Shown here: in pieces, positions 23,792 through 34,795 of the stretch
Layout: every line of letters starts with the position of its first letter
Position numbering within the stretch: position 1 is the first letter of the stretch
Assembly (NCBI RefSeq): GCF_007565055.1
Contig: NC_044559.1
Location: forward strand, 103,562,759-103,626,758
Direction of reading: 5' to 3'
Length of the DNA stretch: 64,000 nucleotides
Source of the DNA: Rhinopithecus roxellana
Lineage: Eukaryota > Chordata > Mammalia > Primates > Cercopithecidae
Notes under the pieces: generated by a model
Database searches by the model: none
Seen by the model: the letters and a program-made list of their open reading frames with translations, nothing else
Told to the model about the DNA's origin: nothing
Translations under genes and position numbers: made by a program

Positions 23792-24275
23792 AATTCCTGC
23801 CATTTTCAAAATCATGGATGAAACTGGGGCTCATGTTAAGTGAAATAAGCCAGGCACAGAAAGACAAAATCACATGTTCTCACTTATTTGTGGGATCTGA
23901 AAACCAAAACGATTGAAGTTATGGACACAGAGAGTAGCAGGATGGTTAGCAGAGGTTTGGAAGTGTAGCTGCGGGTGGGTTGCGGGGGTGCGGTGGGAGT
24001 GGTTAATAGGCTCAAAAAATAGAAAGGATGAATAAGACCTACTATTTGATAGCACAACAGGATTCCTATAGTCAGTAATAACTTAGTTGTACATTTTAAA
24101 ATAACTAAAAGAGTGTAACTGGATTGTTTATAACTCAAAGAATAAATGCTTGAGGGAATGAATACCCCATTTTTCGCGATGTGCTTATTTAACATTGCAT
24201 GCCTGTATTAAAACGTCTAAGGTGTCCCATAAATATGTACAACAACTTTGCACCCACAAAACCTTTTAAAACATT

Positions 24276-24445
24276 TTAAAAATCAGCTACACATGGTGGC
24301 ACATGCCTGTGGTCCCAGCTACTCAAGAGGCTGAGGTGGGAGGTTTGCCTAAGGCTAGGAAGTCAGGGCTGCAATGGACTATGATCAAAGCACTGCAACA
24401 CAGCCTGAACGACAGAGTGAGACCCTGTATCGAAAAAAAAAAAAA
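24276..24445 (+). mobile_element. Alu right-arm monomer (old, AluJ/FRAM-like)
   Basis: Only the right half of an Alu is present: 'cacatgcctgtggtcccagc', 'gaggctgaggtgggagg', 'cagcctgaacgacagagtga', then 'ccctgtatcg' and a 13-base A tail. It abuts the A-rich end of the L1 3' UTR with no left arm. Divergence suggests AluJ or a free right monomer. Confidence 0.8.
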
Positions 24446-24459
24446 TGTAAAGGAGTATG

Positions 24460-25640
24460 ATTTAAATAATAAATAAAATTAAGAGATTTTTACAAGATAA
24501 AATAAACAAACTCTTAGCTAGAAAACAAACTAAGAAAACAGAGAAGACTCAAATTAAATCAGAAATTAAAGAAGAGACGTTGACAACTGACACCACAGAA
24601 GTACAGTACAGAGGAACCTAAGAGACTACTGTAAGCAATTATATCCAAACAAATTGGGTGACTAGGAAGAAACTGATAAGTTCATACGCACATACAACCT
24701 ACCAAGACTAAATCATGAGAAAATTTAAAATCTGAACAGACCAGTAAGTTAGGAGATTGATTTACTAATAAAAAGTCTACCACCAAAGAAAAGCCCAGGA
24801 CCAGATGTCTTCACAGACGAATTCCACTAAACAGGAACATCACACACCGGGGCCTGTCATGGGGTGGGGGGAGTGGGGAGGGATAGCATTAGGAGATATA
24901 CCTAACATGGCACATGTACACATATGTAACAAACATGCACGTTGTGCACATGTACCCTAGAACTTATATATATACAAACACACACACACACACATATAAA
25001 AGAATTAGCACTAATTTTTCTCAAACTCTTCTAAAAAATTGAAGAGGAAGAATTACTTCCAAACTCATTTTATGAGGCCAGCATTACCCTGATAGCAAAG
25101 TCAGCCAGACACAAGAAAAGAAAATCACAGGCTAATGTCTTTGATGACCACAGATGCAAAAATATTCAATAAAATGCACACCATGATCAAGTAGGAGTTG
25201 TCCCCACTTGATGCAAGGATATTTCCACATACACAAATCAATGAATGTGGTACACTACATTAACAGAATGGAAATGGAAAAAAACATAATCATCTTAATA
25301 GATGAATAAGTGGCATTTGAAAAAATTAAAATCCTTTCATTATAAAAACTCTTAACAAATTAGATACAGAAGAACTGTTCCTCAACACAATAAAAGCTAT
25401 ATATGGCAAGTCCACAGCTAACATCATGCTCAAGGAAGAAAAGGTGAAGGCTTTTCCTCTAGGATCAGGAACAAAACAAGTTGCTCATTCCCACCAGTTT
25501 TGTTCAATGTGATATGAAGTCCTAGCCAGAGCAATTAAGCAAGAGAAGAAATAAAAGGCATTTAAATAGGAAAGGAAGAAGTAAAATTTTCTGTGCTGAT
25601 GACATTATCTTATATGTAGAAAACCCTAAAGACCCCTCTA
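24460..25640 (+). mobile_element. LINE-1 ORF2 fragment, sense (older L1M type), host of a younger L1 insertion
   Basis: Sense ORF2 text runs from 'aacaaactcttagctag' through 'gaccagatgtcttcacagac', is interrupted at 24833-24999, and continues with 'ctcaaactcttctaaaaa', 'tatgaggccagcattaccct' and 'gctgatgacattatcttata'. The RT motif at 25592-25603 reads C-A-D-D, and a small deletion just before it shifts the frame. Truncated at both ends: the Alu right arm lies upstream and an antisense L1 piece downstream. Confidence 0.8.
24833..24999 (+). mobile_element. L1PA-type LINE-1 3' end nested in the older L1
   Basis: 'ggaacatcacacaccggggc', 'gggagggatagcattaggag', 'aacatgcacgttgtgcacat' and 'gtaccctagaactta' are the L1PA 3' UTR in sense. 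About 36 bases usually found between 'gatatacctaa' and 'catggcacatg' are missing. The tail has become a TA/CA microsatellite (24965-24999). The host L1 resumes with 'agaattagcac', and no clear target duplication is visible. Heavily 5'-truncated. Confidence 0.85.
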
Positions 25641-25699
25641 TTATTTTAGAACATATCAAGTTATATAATCTTTTACTAAGCAGTACGTTTGTTTTACAT

Positions 25700-26290
25700 G
25701 GCTTTGGGTCTTTGCTTTATATTACAATATATTTTTAAAAGAAAATACCATGACAATTTTATTTTGACTATTACAAATATTTTCCTTTTATTTATTTTTC
25801 TTTTCTTACTACATCGGTTTAACATCCCATGCAACATAGAATAGAAATGGGAGTGATGGCCTTTCTTACCTATTTCCATTTCAAAGCATAGCTTTCAATA
25901 TTTCACCATAAAATGCAGTGCTTTGGGTTTTATATAGATACGTAATTTTATATTAACAAAGTTTTCTTTTATTTCTGATATTCTAAGAAACATTTTATCA
26001 TTACAAATAGATATATAGTATTATCAACTAAGTTTGGCAACTATTAAGATTATTACATGATTTTTCTCCTTTATCTGCTAATGTGTGTTATCTTAATTGA
26101 CTTTCAAATGCTAGAACAACTTAGCATTTGTGAGTTAAATTAAGCTTGGTCATGATGTCTCTACTGGTTTTGAACTGGTGCATTGATTTTACTGATAATT
26201 TGTTTAGGATTGTTACACACATGTTCATAAGAGAGATTGATCTGCTTTCTCTGGTGGCCAAATAAATACTTTCTAAAAATTTCTTTGTGT
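25700..26290 (-). mobile_element. Old LINE-1 fragment, antisense, RT region of ORF2
   Basis: Plus-strand 'atctgctaatgtgtgttatc', 'ttgactttcaaatgctag', 'agcttggtcatgatgtctct' and 'ttcataagagagattgatct' match antisense L1 RT-region order. Divergence is heavy (L1M age). Faint similarity may go on to about 26560 but cannot be supported. Confidence 0.6.
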
Positions 26291-27315
26291 TATATTCTTG
26301 GATTCTTTGTTTTTCTCAGATATGTAATGTACTTTTAAATATATGTACGCTCAGCTTTAAGTGATACTCTAAATATATGTTTCCCATTTGATAAGTAATT
26401 TGACTGGGATTAAGTCCTAGATTTGAAGTAATTTTCTATCAAAACTTCAAAGACATTGCTTTACAGGCTTTCAGCTTTTAACGCTGTTGCTGAGATATAG
26501 GATGCTAATTTTGTTATTCTTTGGAATCTTGGCTATTCAAGAAAGTAGGACAGTGTTTACATCTAGGGAGCTGTAATATTTTGCCAAATGAAAACCTCAC
26601 ATGTTTGTAGGATTTCCTTTCTTTTTGAGTAGGATTGGTAGTGTGTTTGGGAGGAGTACACAGAAAACACTAAATGTATCTGAAATTATTACTTATACAC
26701 AAAAAATTATCTGAGGCAAAAGTACCAATATGCTAAGATATGTTTCATATAGTTTGTGTTATTCTCTGAAATATTCTGTATATGATACACAAATACATGC
26801 ATGTACATGTTTGCGTGCGTGTATGTCATATCTTGATGACAGAAAGGCATGTGCATTTTTTGTAAATTTATGTTTTGAAATACAATTATATCATTTTGCA
26901 AGGTTTTTTCAAGTCTTCATAAATACAATTAGGAACATATACAAAATTACTTTTAGGAGACATTGCCAATCAGAGCATGAATGTGTTGTTGATACCGGAT
27001 AAGTTAAATAAGATGAAAGATTTGATAGAGTTATTGCAAAAGGCTAACAGGCCAAAATATGTTTATATACAATATATTTTTCTAGAATTCATTAATGTTT
27101 AAAATCTTATAAATATATTCATTTATCCATTGTACAATAATTTTCATAAGTAATGGGTTCTCTTGGATTTCTTCTTTTATTATCGTAGATAAGACAGAGT
27201 AATGAAAATTGTATAATCATGAATAGACTGAGAAAGCTTGCTTTATTATTTAGCTTTTGGTTTACCAACTATTATATTGCTGTGCAACTACAGGCCATCT
27301 GAATATCTGCATTCT
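26291..27315. other. No recognised gene or repeat
   Basis: AT-rich unique-like DNA. A TG/CA-rich patch occurs at 26780-26830. Two overlapping short frames on opposite strands (26707-27002) have no recognisable features. Confidence 0.5.
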
Positions 27316-27658
27316 ACCTATTCTTTTTTATTTATCTTTTTTTTTTTCTTTTCTTTTCTTTTTCTTGAGTCAGAGTCTCACTTTGTCACCCAGGCTGGAA
27401 TACAGTGGCACAATCTTGGTTCCTGTAAGCTCTGCCTCCCGGGTTCCAGTGATTCTCCTGCCTCAGCCTCCTGAGTAGCTAGGATCACAGGCGCGCGCCA
27501 CCACACCTGGCTACTTTTTTTGTATTTTTAGTAGAGACTGGGTTTCACCATGTTGTTCAGGCTGATCTCAAACTTCTTACCTGATGATCCATCCACCTCA
27601 GCCTCCCAAAGTGCTGGGATTATAGGCATGAGCCACCGCACCATCCCGACCTATTCTT
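27316..27658 (-). mobile_element. Alu element, full length, antisense, with target-site duplication
   Basis: The Alu body is 27326-27648, poly(T)-leading. Landmarks are 'cactttgtcacccaggctgg', 'cctcagcctcctgagtagct', 'tttttagtagagactgggtt' and 'aaagtgctgggattatagg'. The ten-base sequence 'acctattctt' is found at both edges (27316-27325 and 27649-27658), a perfect target-site duplication. The tail has CT-rich interruptions. AluS-like. Confidence 0.95.
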
Positions 27659-28139
27659 CTTGAACATGTTATGCAAAAGTTATCTATTATTCACATAAAA
27701 TATAACAACAAAGAGCTGTGCCACTCTATTTAGCTGTGTTTGAGAAACGTTCAGTTTAGCAAGTGGTCAAGTTTCCTAGCTATTATTTTACCATTGAAAA
27801 AAACACATGTGTCTGTTCTTTTGTAGTTGTAATAATCTATGGTTTTCCATACGACCTTTTACTGGATGAACCTACAGAGCCTTTTTACTACTTATCTTGT
27901 CATCTAGACTTTATCTTTTTAGATTTCCTACATTTCCTATTTAGTACAGGAGTTCTGAAGCTGCAATGTTCTCTCTTTCATCTGTTATTATTTTTCTAAT
28001 TATATGTGTTTTACATAAGGTTTAGATAAATATTTGAAAAATAAATAGATAAGTTCTAGATATCATCAATGCTGAGAAGATATAATTAATATTTGGAATG
28101 CTTGTTTTCCAGTTTTATCAATGTGTAAACTCTTTTTAA
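27659..28139. other. No recognised gene or repeat
   Basis: A short AT-rich interval between two Alus. One 78-codon frame (27763-27999) shows no domain. Confidence 0.5.
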
Positions 28140-28462
28140 GTTAAACAGGAATGGCCGGGCATGGTGGCTCTCACCTGTAATCCCAGCACTTTAGGAGGCC
28201 GAGGTCAGGAGTTCGAGACCAGCTTGGTCAACATGGTGAAACCCTGTCTCTACTGAAAAAAAAAAAAAAAAAAAAGGATTAGCTGGGTGTGGTGGTGGGT
28301 GCCTGTAGTCCCACATATTCACGAGGCTGAGGCAGGAGAACTGCTTGAACCCGAGAGGTGGAGGTTGCAGTGAGCTGAGATCACGCTATTACACCCCAGC
28401 CTGGGCAACAAGAGCAAAACTCGGTCTCAAAAAAAAAAAAAAAAAAACTGTTACACAGGAAT
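28140..28462 (+). mobile_element. Alu element with TSD and a 17-bp internal deletion
   Basis: The Alu body is 28153-28447, with long A runs at 28256-28275 (middle) and 28430-28447 (tail). The edges carry 'gttaaacaggaat' (28140-28152) and 'gttacacaggaat' (28450-28462), a 13-base duplication with one mismatch. In the left arm 'ggccgagg' joins directly to 'tcaggagttcgag', so the usual gcgggcggatcacctga-type segment is absent. AluS-like. Confidence 0.95.
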
Positions 28463-29130
28463 TATATGACTCATATGTCTTTTAAAATGTATTGTAAAAG
28501 TACAGATAAAGGTAAGGTCTAGATACCAAAATGCAAGGCTTTCTCCAGATTTACAAACAAATATTAGAGGATAAGCAGCAAAACAAAATGAAAGTCCTAT
28601 ACTAAATTATTTCTATACATAGAAAGGCTCCATTTACTATTTATATGTTTGTGATTCTATACTCTAATGTATCATTATTTAAATTATAACTGTATTTTAT
28701 GTCTTGATAATTGTTGGTTATCAGCCTTTGTTCTTTTATTCAAAATTATCTTAATTATTTCATATTACCTACAAATTTTAGAATCAACTTGTAAAAAGCA
28801 TACAAATTTCTTTTAGAATTTTTATGGCAATTGTGCTGAAGTTATGAAAGAATTTGGGAATGACTGGCACTTTTCGCAGTATAAAGACTTTACATCCGTT
28901 AACATGGTATGTATCACCATTTATTGAAAATTCCTTTCATTAAATGACAGATATGCAGCTATTTTCATTTTTCCTTGTAAAAATAATTTCTATCCCTAAT
29001 GCTATTTATTCTACACCAATATTTGCCAATATTAATGTAGTAGCAGCTCATATTTCAAGAAACATTGTTTTTCCTGAGATTAATATCCATTATGCCTATA
29101 TGTAAGACGTTGGTGCTGAATGAACTTGAC
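28463..29130. other. No recognised gene or repeat
   Basis: AT-rich unique-like DNA without notable open frames. Confidence 0.5.
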
Positions 29131-29586
29131 TTTAAAAAAATAGACTGTTCTTGGAGCAGTTTTAGAATAACAGCAAAACTGATCAGAAGATACAGAGATT
29201 TCCCATACTGTTATTTTTTGTTTTACTCACAATATTTGTATTAGTAAAATATACTATTTGAATGTAGCTAAACAGTGCTATTATTAGGCAAAAATGAAGT
29301 CATCATTTTTGCGTCCCACATTATCAACATCCCCAACCAAAGTGGTGCATGTCTTACGATTGATGAACCTACAAGGACACATCATTATCACCAAAGGCCA
29401 TAGCTGACCTTATGGTTCACTCTCAGTGTTGTACATTCCATGAGTTTGGTTAAACTTATAATGGTATGTATTCACCATCGTTGTATTATACAGAATGGTT
29501 TCACTGCCCTCAAAATCCTCTGACTCTGCCTATTCTTCCTCTGTTACCTCTGTACCCGCCCCCTTCCCCACCACCCCCCTGGCCAG
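29131..29586 (-). mobile_element. L1ME-type LINE-1 3' end, antisense, split by a 100-bp insert
   Basis: Plus-strand 'tacagagatttcccatac', then after an insert 'ccacattatcaacatcccc', 'tgaacctacaaggacacatc', 'gttcactctcagtgttgtac', 'tggtttcactgccctcaaaa' and 'tcctctgactctgcctattc' follow the L1ME 3' UTR in reverse complement. The block 29211-29310 does not belong to L1ME and also occurs at 31141-31240. Confidence 0.75.
29211..29310 (+). repeat. Unidentified AT-rich repeat, copy 1
   Basis: A roughly 100-bp segment interrupting the L1ME 3' end. It shares 'ttttgttttactca', 'ttgaat', 'taaacagtg' and 'ttattatta' blocks, in order, with 31141-31240. I estimate about 85-90 percent identity by eye over 90 bases. 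Family not recognised. Confidence 0.7.
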
Positions 29587-29892
29587 AGGAAGACATTTTT
29601 AAAGAGTGAAACCTACAGCTATTAAATAATCAGTTTTTCTTTCAGGTGTTAGCTTTGACAGAAGTCATAAAATGTATATTTAAATTCCAGAATTTTTAAA
29701 GAAAATAATCATATTATCATACAGTCCTAAAGAAGCACTATGATAATAATAATATGAGTAAAAATACACTCTATTTTCCATTATAAGTTGACTTTTGTAG
29801 GAGTTTTTGCATTTAATACTAACAAGCGCTATATAATTTATACAGTTTAGAACACTGAGGTAGAAACATATTAATTTGTCTTGCTACTTAAA

Positions 29893-30032
29893 GTTAGGTC
29901 CAAAGCCCACAGCATGAGCTCCTTAACAATGCAGAATCCCAGGCCCCATCCCAGATCTCTCAGACCCAAATGTACATTTCAGCAAAATTTAGCCATGTGA
30001 TTCACTTGCACGTTACATTTTGAAAGGCGTTT
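29893..30032 (+). mobile_element. MER5A-like (hAT-Charlie) non-autonomous DNA transposon
   Basis: 'atgagctccttaacaatgca', 'gaatcccaggccccatccca', 'gatctctcagaccc' and 'catgtgattcacttgcacgt' follow MER5A/Charlie text ('...aaatgcagaatcccaggccccaccccagac... gtgattc.. tgcac'). The outermost terminal repeats are worn away, so the ends are approximate. Confidence 0.6.
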
Positions 30033-31140
30033 TTCAATGTTACAAGTTAGTATGGTCTCTGCCTAGGGTGTGGACCTAAAATATTCTGACACTTTGCCCT
30101 CTTCCTTTTCTATCTTACTTCACCAATCTCCTTTGTAGATAATCCAACAAATATTCTCTACCTTTTATTTAACCCCTCCAGTATTAGGGAAGCAGACTTT
30201 CTCACCAGAAAACAAGTCTCATATTTGACAAGCTTCAATAATTGTTATTTTGTGGAACAGAAAATCGACTTCTTACGACTTCTACTTAATATTTTTATTG
30301 CTTATTCTACAGAGAAAAAAATAAACAATCTCTTTTCAATATGACTGTCCTGTAAATATATGAAGACATTTTTGATATTATGGTTCATTTTATCCTGATA
30401 GCCAGTTTATTTAACCTATTCCCAATGGTTTAAGTATTTTCATTGTTGCGGCCTTTCCTCACATGCGTTCTACCTTTGTCATTGAATAATGTCAAAATGT
30501 CTTCCATTTAGTGATTAATTCAAGATACTTTTACTGAGAATCTTTTATGTGCCTGTGCTAGATGTTAGAGATAGAATAAGGGGCAAGATCTGCATGTTCC
30601 AATCTTCATGAACATTGGAAACTGAACCTAATAAACTAGATGGAGACCTTAGCTCCACACTACTATTATTTCTCTTGTTCTGACTCTTATACTTGTGTTA
30701 ATGAAGACAGGCCTTGTTTATGTGAGGAGATGGGGAATAGGGGAGCACTTTGTGACAATAGGTAGATCTCCATCATTCAATTCTGAGAGCATTTTTTTGA
30801 CATTTTCATGACCACTAGCCCACAAAAATGAGTAAGTGAAATCTGTACATGCAGTAATAAGAGTGTGTTGTAAAAAATATTTTACAATTTAAAAATGTAT
30901 ATATACAATACCATTTAAACTAGCAGAACATTGAAGAGTGGCATAAAGAAAATGTGGAAAATAAACTCCATAGAAATTGATGTACAGAAAAAAATAATTC
31001 AAACAGCTCATAATTGGTTACTACTGATCCTATGTTCTGAATCCTAATTTAAGTCTTATTTCTCCCTCTTCTATGCTGTGATTTTTGAAAGAATAAGACC
31101 AGTGATTATTGTTTATTTTCTCTTAAAGTTCCTTTTGTTT
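30033..31140. other. Mostly unassigned; a weak MIR/L2-like trace at 30515-30630
   Basis: 'ttactgagaatcttttatgt', 'gcctgtgctagatgttagag' and 'gcaagatctgcatgttc' weakly follow the MIR/L2 core pattern (cactgtgctaggcactgggga). The remainder shows no recognised features. Confidence 0.35.
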
Positions 31141-31240
31141 TTATTTAGTCTTTTGTTTTACTCATAATATTTATATTAGTAATATACTCAATTTGAATAT
31201 AGGTAAACAGTGTTATTATTAAGCAAAATAAAACAGTCAC
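31141..31240 (+). repeat. Unidentified AT-rich repeat, copy 2
   Basis: Second copy, in the same orientation, of the segment that interrupts the L1ME end at 29211-29310. Here it sits in unique-like DNA. One single-base gap and scattered substitutions separate the two copies. Confidence 0.7.
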
Positions 31241-32597
31241 TAATTCAACCTCCTGAGAGAGACCTGACAGCGATTTTCTCTGCCAGTTGTATTAACAGGA
31301 ACTTAGATTCCTTGATGTAGTGTTAGAAATTCTAAAACTCTTCATAGATCCAATTTTAGCTATTATTACTAAAATGCTATTGTGTATTTTACAAGAGTAC
31401 CAGACACATTTTCATAACTAGACTTTAATCTATTCACAAGTCTTACACTTATCTATAATTTTAGCAAGCAACGAAAAGATTTATGCAGTGACAAGATGAA
31501 AAAGGGTTTAATGCCATTCTATTCAACATTTGAACTCATGAATGGACAAGTGTATTTTAAAGAATGATGTGAAACTTTTCATATGAGGTATTTAACATTT
31601 ATTAGTTTTCTTGTTTTTAATCATTAAGACAGATTCATTTGCAGCATGAACATTATATATTGTTATGTTTACATCATTAAAGATAAATAAGTGCATGATT
31701 TTGAGGAAATGAAAAATAGATTTTTGAAAAGTGTTTGATTTAGTAAAATTATCACAACTGTAATCACATCAATCAATGACATAAGTTAAACGTGTAAAGT
31801 AAATGGATAGCTTATAGAGTACTTACTACTTTCTGACTCTTAAATGTAATTAATAAGCAATGACATAAAGGAAGTATAGTTTGCTTAATGGATTAAAAAA
31901 AGTCTGTCATTTTTTTTTTTTACATGGGAATCAACCATACATGTTATATTATCTCTAATTTGGTTACTTTTTAAAGGATTTTAAGTTTATTTTAGAATTA
32001 ATATATTACGATTAAATAGACATGTTTTAGACATAAGCTATCTTTGAAAAATGCTGACAATCATTTTTACCGGTGATTGGATTAGCACTATTTTGCATTC
32101 TTTTACTATTGCATTATATGTATTGTATGTACCTGTATGGGTTATTGAATAGGCCGAACTCAGTGGGATTACAAAATGAAAATGACATTTTTTTAATCAA
32201 CAACTACTTTTAATCAAAATGATGCTGAGTAATATAGAATGTTTCTTTCTGATTAGATGATCCAGTAGAGAAGAGAGATTTCACAAGAAAGAGACTCAGT
32301 ATGTCAATAAAAGTTTTCAGCAGCAATGTTGTCACTACACACTAAGCATTAAGTAAATTTGAGGTTCTTTTCTCATAAATATTATTGAAACAACTATCAA
32401 GCTAATAAACTGTTTTTAAGTACTGGAATATTCTGTACAACGTAGTGATTATTATACTGACAAGCTTTCAAATCCCAACTAAACTGCTTCCCAGATATGT
32501 GACATTACTATTTTGTATAGGGCTATTTTCTTGGGATGTCAGTTTTATTATTTTAAGTGGTTATAATGAGAATACTTATCAAAAAACATGCCATTCA
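31241..32597. other. No recognised gene or repeat
   Basis: AT-rich unique-like DNA. The 75-codon frame at 32445-32672 runs into the inverted L1 piece and is not a gene. Confidence 0.5.
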
Positions 32598-33228
32598 CTT
32601 AACATAACAATGTCCAGTTCCATCCATGTTGCTGCAAATGACAAAATTTTATTATTTTTTATGTCCAAGTAGTATTCCATTGCATATATATATATATACA
32701 CCACATTTTCTTTATCTGTTCATTCACTGATGTGCACTTAGGTAATTCCACATCCTTACTACCGTGAATAGTGCTACAGCAAACATGAAGCACAAGTATT
32801 TCTTTGATAAGTCAGGCACAGAAAGACAAATATCACATGCTCTTACTCTTATATGGGAGCTTAAAAAGTTAATTTCTTGGAGGTAGAAAGAAGAATGATA
32901 GTTATAAGGCTTGAAAGGTTATGTAGGGGTGGGGAGTAAAGAGAGGTTAGTTAATAGGTACAAAAATACAAGTAGATAGAAGGAATAAGTTTAGATATTT
33001 GACAGCAGAGTAGGGTGACTATAGTTAATAACAATGTATTGTATATTTTAAAATAGCTAGAAGAGAGGATTTGAAATCTTCCCAACACATAGAAATGATG
33101 CATACTCAAGGTTATTGATATTCTGAATACCCGGATTGATCATTATAGATATTATGCATGTAACAAAGTGTCACCTGTGTCCCACAATAAATACAAATAC
33201 TATGCATCAGTAAAATGTTTTTAAAATA
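32598..33228 (+). mobile_element. LINE-1 3' end with 5' inversion (twin priming)
   Basis: The segment 32598-32809 is antisense ORF2 end ('gtccagttccatccatgttg', 'tagtattccattgcatatat', 'gtgaatagtgctacagcaaa'). From about 32810 the sequence is sense L1 ('gtcaggcacagaaagacaaa', 'aggtagaaagaagaatgata', 'agtagggtgactatagttaa') and ends in an A-rich tail near 33228. In intact L1 the inner edges of the two pieces are adjacent, which is the hallmark of twin-primed reverse transcription. The inversion junction has an 'ata(a)' microhomology. A possible worn TSD is 'acatgcc' at 32586-32592 versus 'aaatgcc' after the tail. Confidence 0.85.
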
Positions 33229-34129
33229 AAAAATGCCCTAAGGATTAAATGCAATCAATATTTTCTGTTATCACCCCTCTCATTTCTCTCTTTTTAACAG
33301 AAAAATTTATCCTAAAAATACTGCTTTGCTTATAATACTCTCAAGAGCTGACTTTAATTCTGAATCTCTATTTGGAAATGGAAGTTTTGGCCAGGTTTTG
33401 TTTGATTTTCCCATGTACCTTCAATATAATATTTTATATTTTATTTTTAACATTTTCTTCTCCTATAAAACATATGCTATCTTCGTATAGTATCTTATTC
33501 TCATACTTATAGTCATACTAATGTTAACATCTATATTTCTTGTAGACTTGGAATCTGGACTGTGATCGTACAATCTCTGATGTCTTCTGACAACCAAATA
33601 TGTGACCCTTACTCGTGTGGTGTTTGTTAGTAGATCCAACTACTTTAGCAATGGATACTGGTTGTCACATTTTTGCTCTTGCTAGCATGAATTACCTTAC
33701 CTCTAAAATCTTTAACATAAGATTCTACACTATGGAAGAAATTTTGTTTTATTTCTCCTCATGGCCTCTCCTAGTATACCTATTCTCAAATGCATTATGA
33801 GTTCTATTCTATGGTTGAGAAATATTTCTTATCAATATTCTAATACCAATTGATAGTGGCTGGTTGGAGCACTGTACTGAGAGTTCTCAACCGAGGTCAG
33901 GGCTAGGCAGGAGACTTGAGATAAATTATTATCATTCTTTGTCTGAATGCACCTTTCTCATTGCATAGTATTTAGGTAACAGGATATCAGCAATCAATGC
34001 TATCATGTTACCAGTTCCATCAGTTACCCCTTGGCATTTAGTTCTACCCACCGAATGGTCCATTTTTTTATTGAAATCTTCTAAATTGTGTAAAATTACA
34101 AAGTGTAATTATTGATTGCATTACGCATT
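33229..34129. other. No recognised gene or repeat
   Basis: Unique-like DNA. The 61-codon frame at 33615-33800 lacks any recognisable feature. Confidence 0.45.
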
Positions 34130-34250
34130 TCCTTTTGAACCCTGGCAAGCTGTGAGTGTTGTGAATGAGCACGTGCAGTGAGAGTGATGTTATGTGGCTT
34201 CTAGATTAGGTCATAAAAGGAAAACCCATGTCACCTACTGCTCCAAGTAT

Positions 34251-34255
<5 letters not shown>

Positions 34256-34338
<83 letters not shown>
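34256..34338 (+). repeat. (TC)n microsatellite, about 41 units
   Basis: An uninterrupted 83-base TC tract, followed by 'gtctctcttt'. MLT1 LTRs normally carry a short CT run at this point, so the tract is an expansion of an LTR-internal seed. The strand is all pyrimidine. Confidence 0.98.
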
Positions 34339-34346
<8 letters not shown>

Positions 34347-34493
34347 TTCACAATGCTTTTGCTTGACACCCAGTCCTTCTCTTATAAAGAAGTCCAGGAC
34401 AAATGTAGGTGTTCCAGTTGACAGTCCCAGCTAAGCTGTTATGTTGCAGACAGCACCAATTGCTAGATGTGTTTGTGAGAAAGTCTCTAGCGT

Positions 34494-34795
34494 CATGCTG
34501 TTGATTACTAGGTAGTTATTGAGCACCTGAAATGTGAACTATTTCAAATTGAAATGGGCTGTATCACATGCACACTAGATTTTGAAGATACATAGAATAA
34601 AAAACGAATGCACAGTGTGTCAGTAGTATTTTACTATCGACTAAAGTGGACAAAATAATATTTAGGATATAGTAAGTTAAATAACATTAAAATTAATTTT
34701 ACCTATTAATGTTTACTTTTTCCTTAGTGTGGTAGCTAAACATTTTAAAATTATATTTGGGGCTTGTGATATGTTTGCCTCGGAATGCACTACAT
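34494..34795 (+). mobile_element. Non-autonomous hAT-type DNA transposon nested in the MLT1 LTR
   Basis: 'attgagcacctgaaatgtg', 'aaattgaaatgggctgtatc', 'cacactagattttgaagata', 'attaaaattaattttaccta', 'tagtgtggtagctaaacatt' and 'tatttggggcttgtgatatg' match a common mammalian MER-type hAT element whose ends read cagtgctgtccaat. The left terminal part is shortened. I do not recall the exact MER name. An 8-bp target duplication is not clear. Confidence 0.55.

Larger units (their letters stand above)
16948..24275 (+). mobile_element. Nearly full-length LINE-1, sense (L1MA/L1PB-age), broken
   Basis: The order is 5' UTR (16948-18240), ORF1 region (about 18250-19150), spacer, ORF2 (about 19700-23870) and 3' UTR (about 23880-24275, ending in an A-rich stretch). 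About 7.3 kb includes a 289-bp Alu (20167-20455) and a roughly 190-bp rearrangement (23600-23791). ORF2 landmarks include 'gttgcctacaagaaacacac' at 19798 (endonuclease region) and 'gatttattaagtaataccca' at 22861. Stops and frameshifts occur throughout. The RT motif normally reading F-A-D-D is F-S-Y-D at 21997-22008, losing the first catalytic aspartate. It cannot encode active protein. Confidence 0.9.

Noticed and set aside
34228..34434. Serine-leucine repeat open frame
   Set aside because: It is the translation of the TC microsatellite; no coding meaning.
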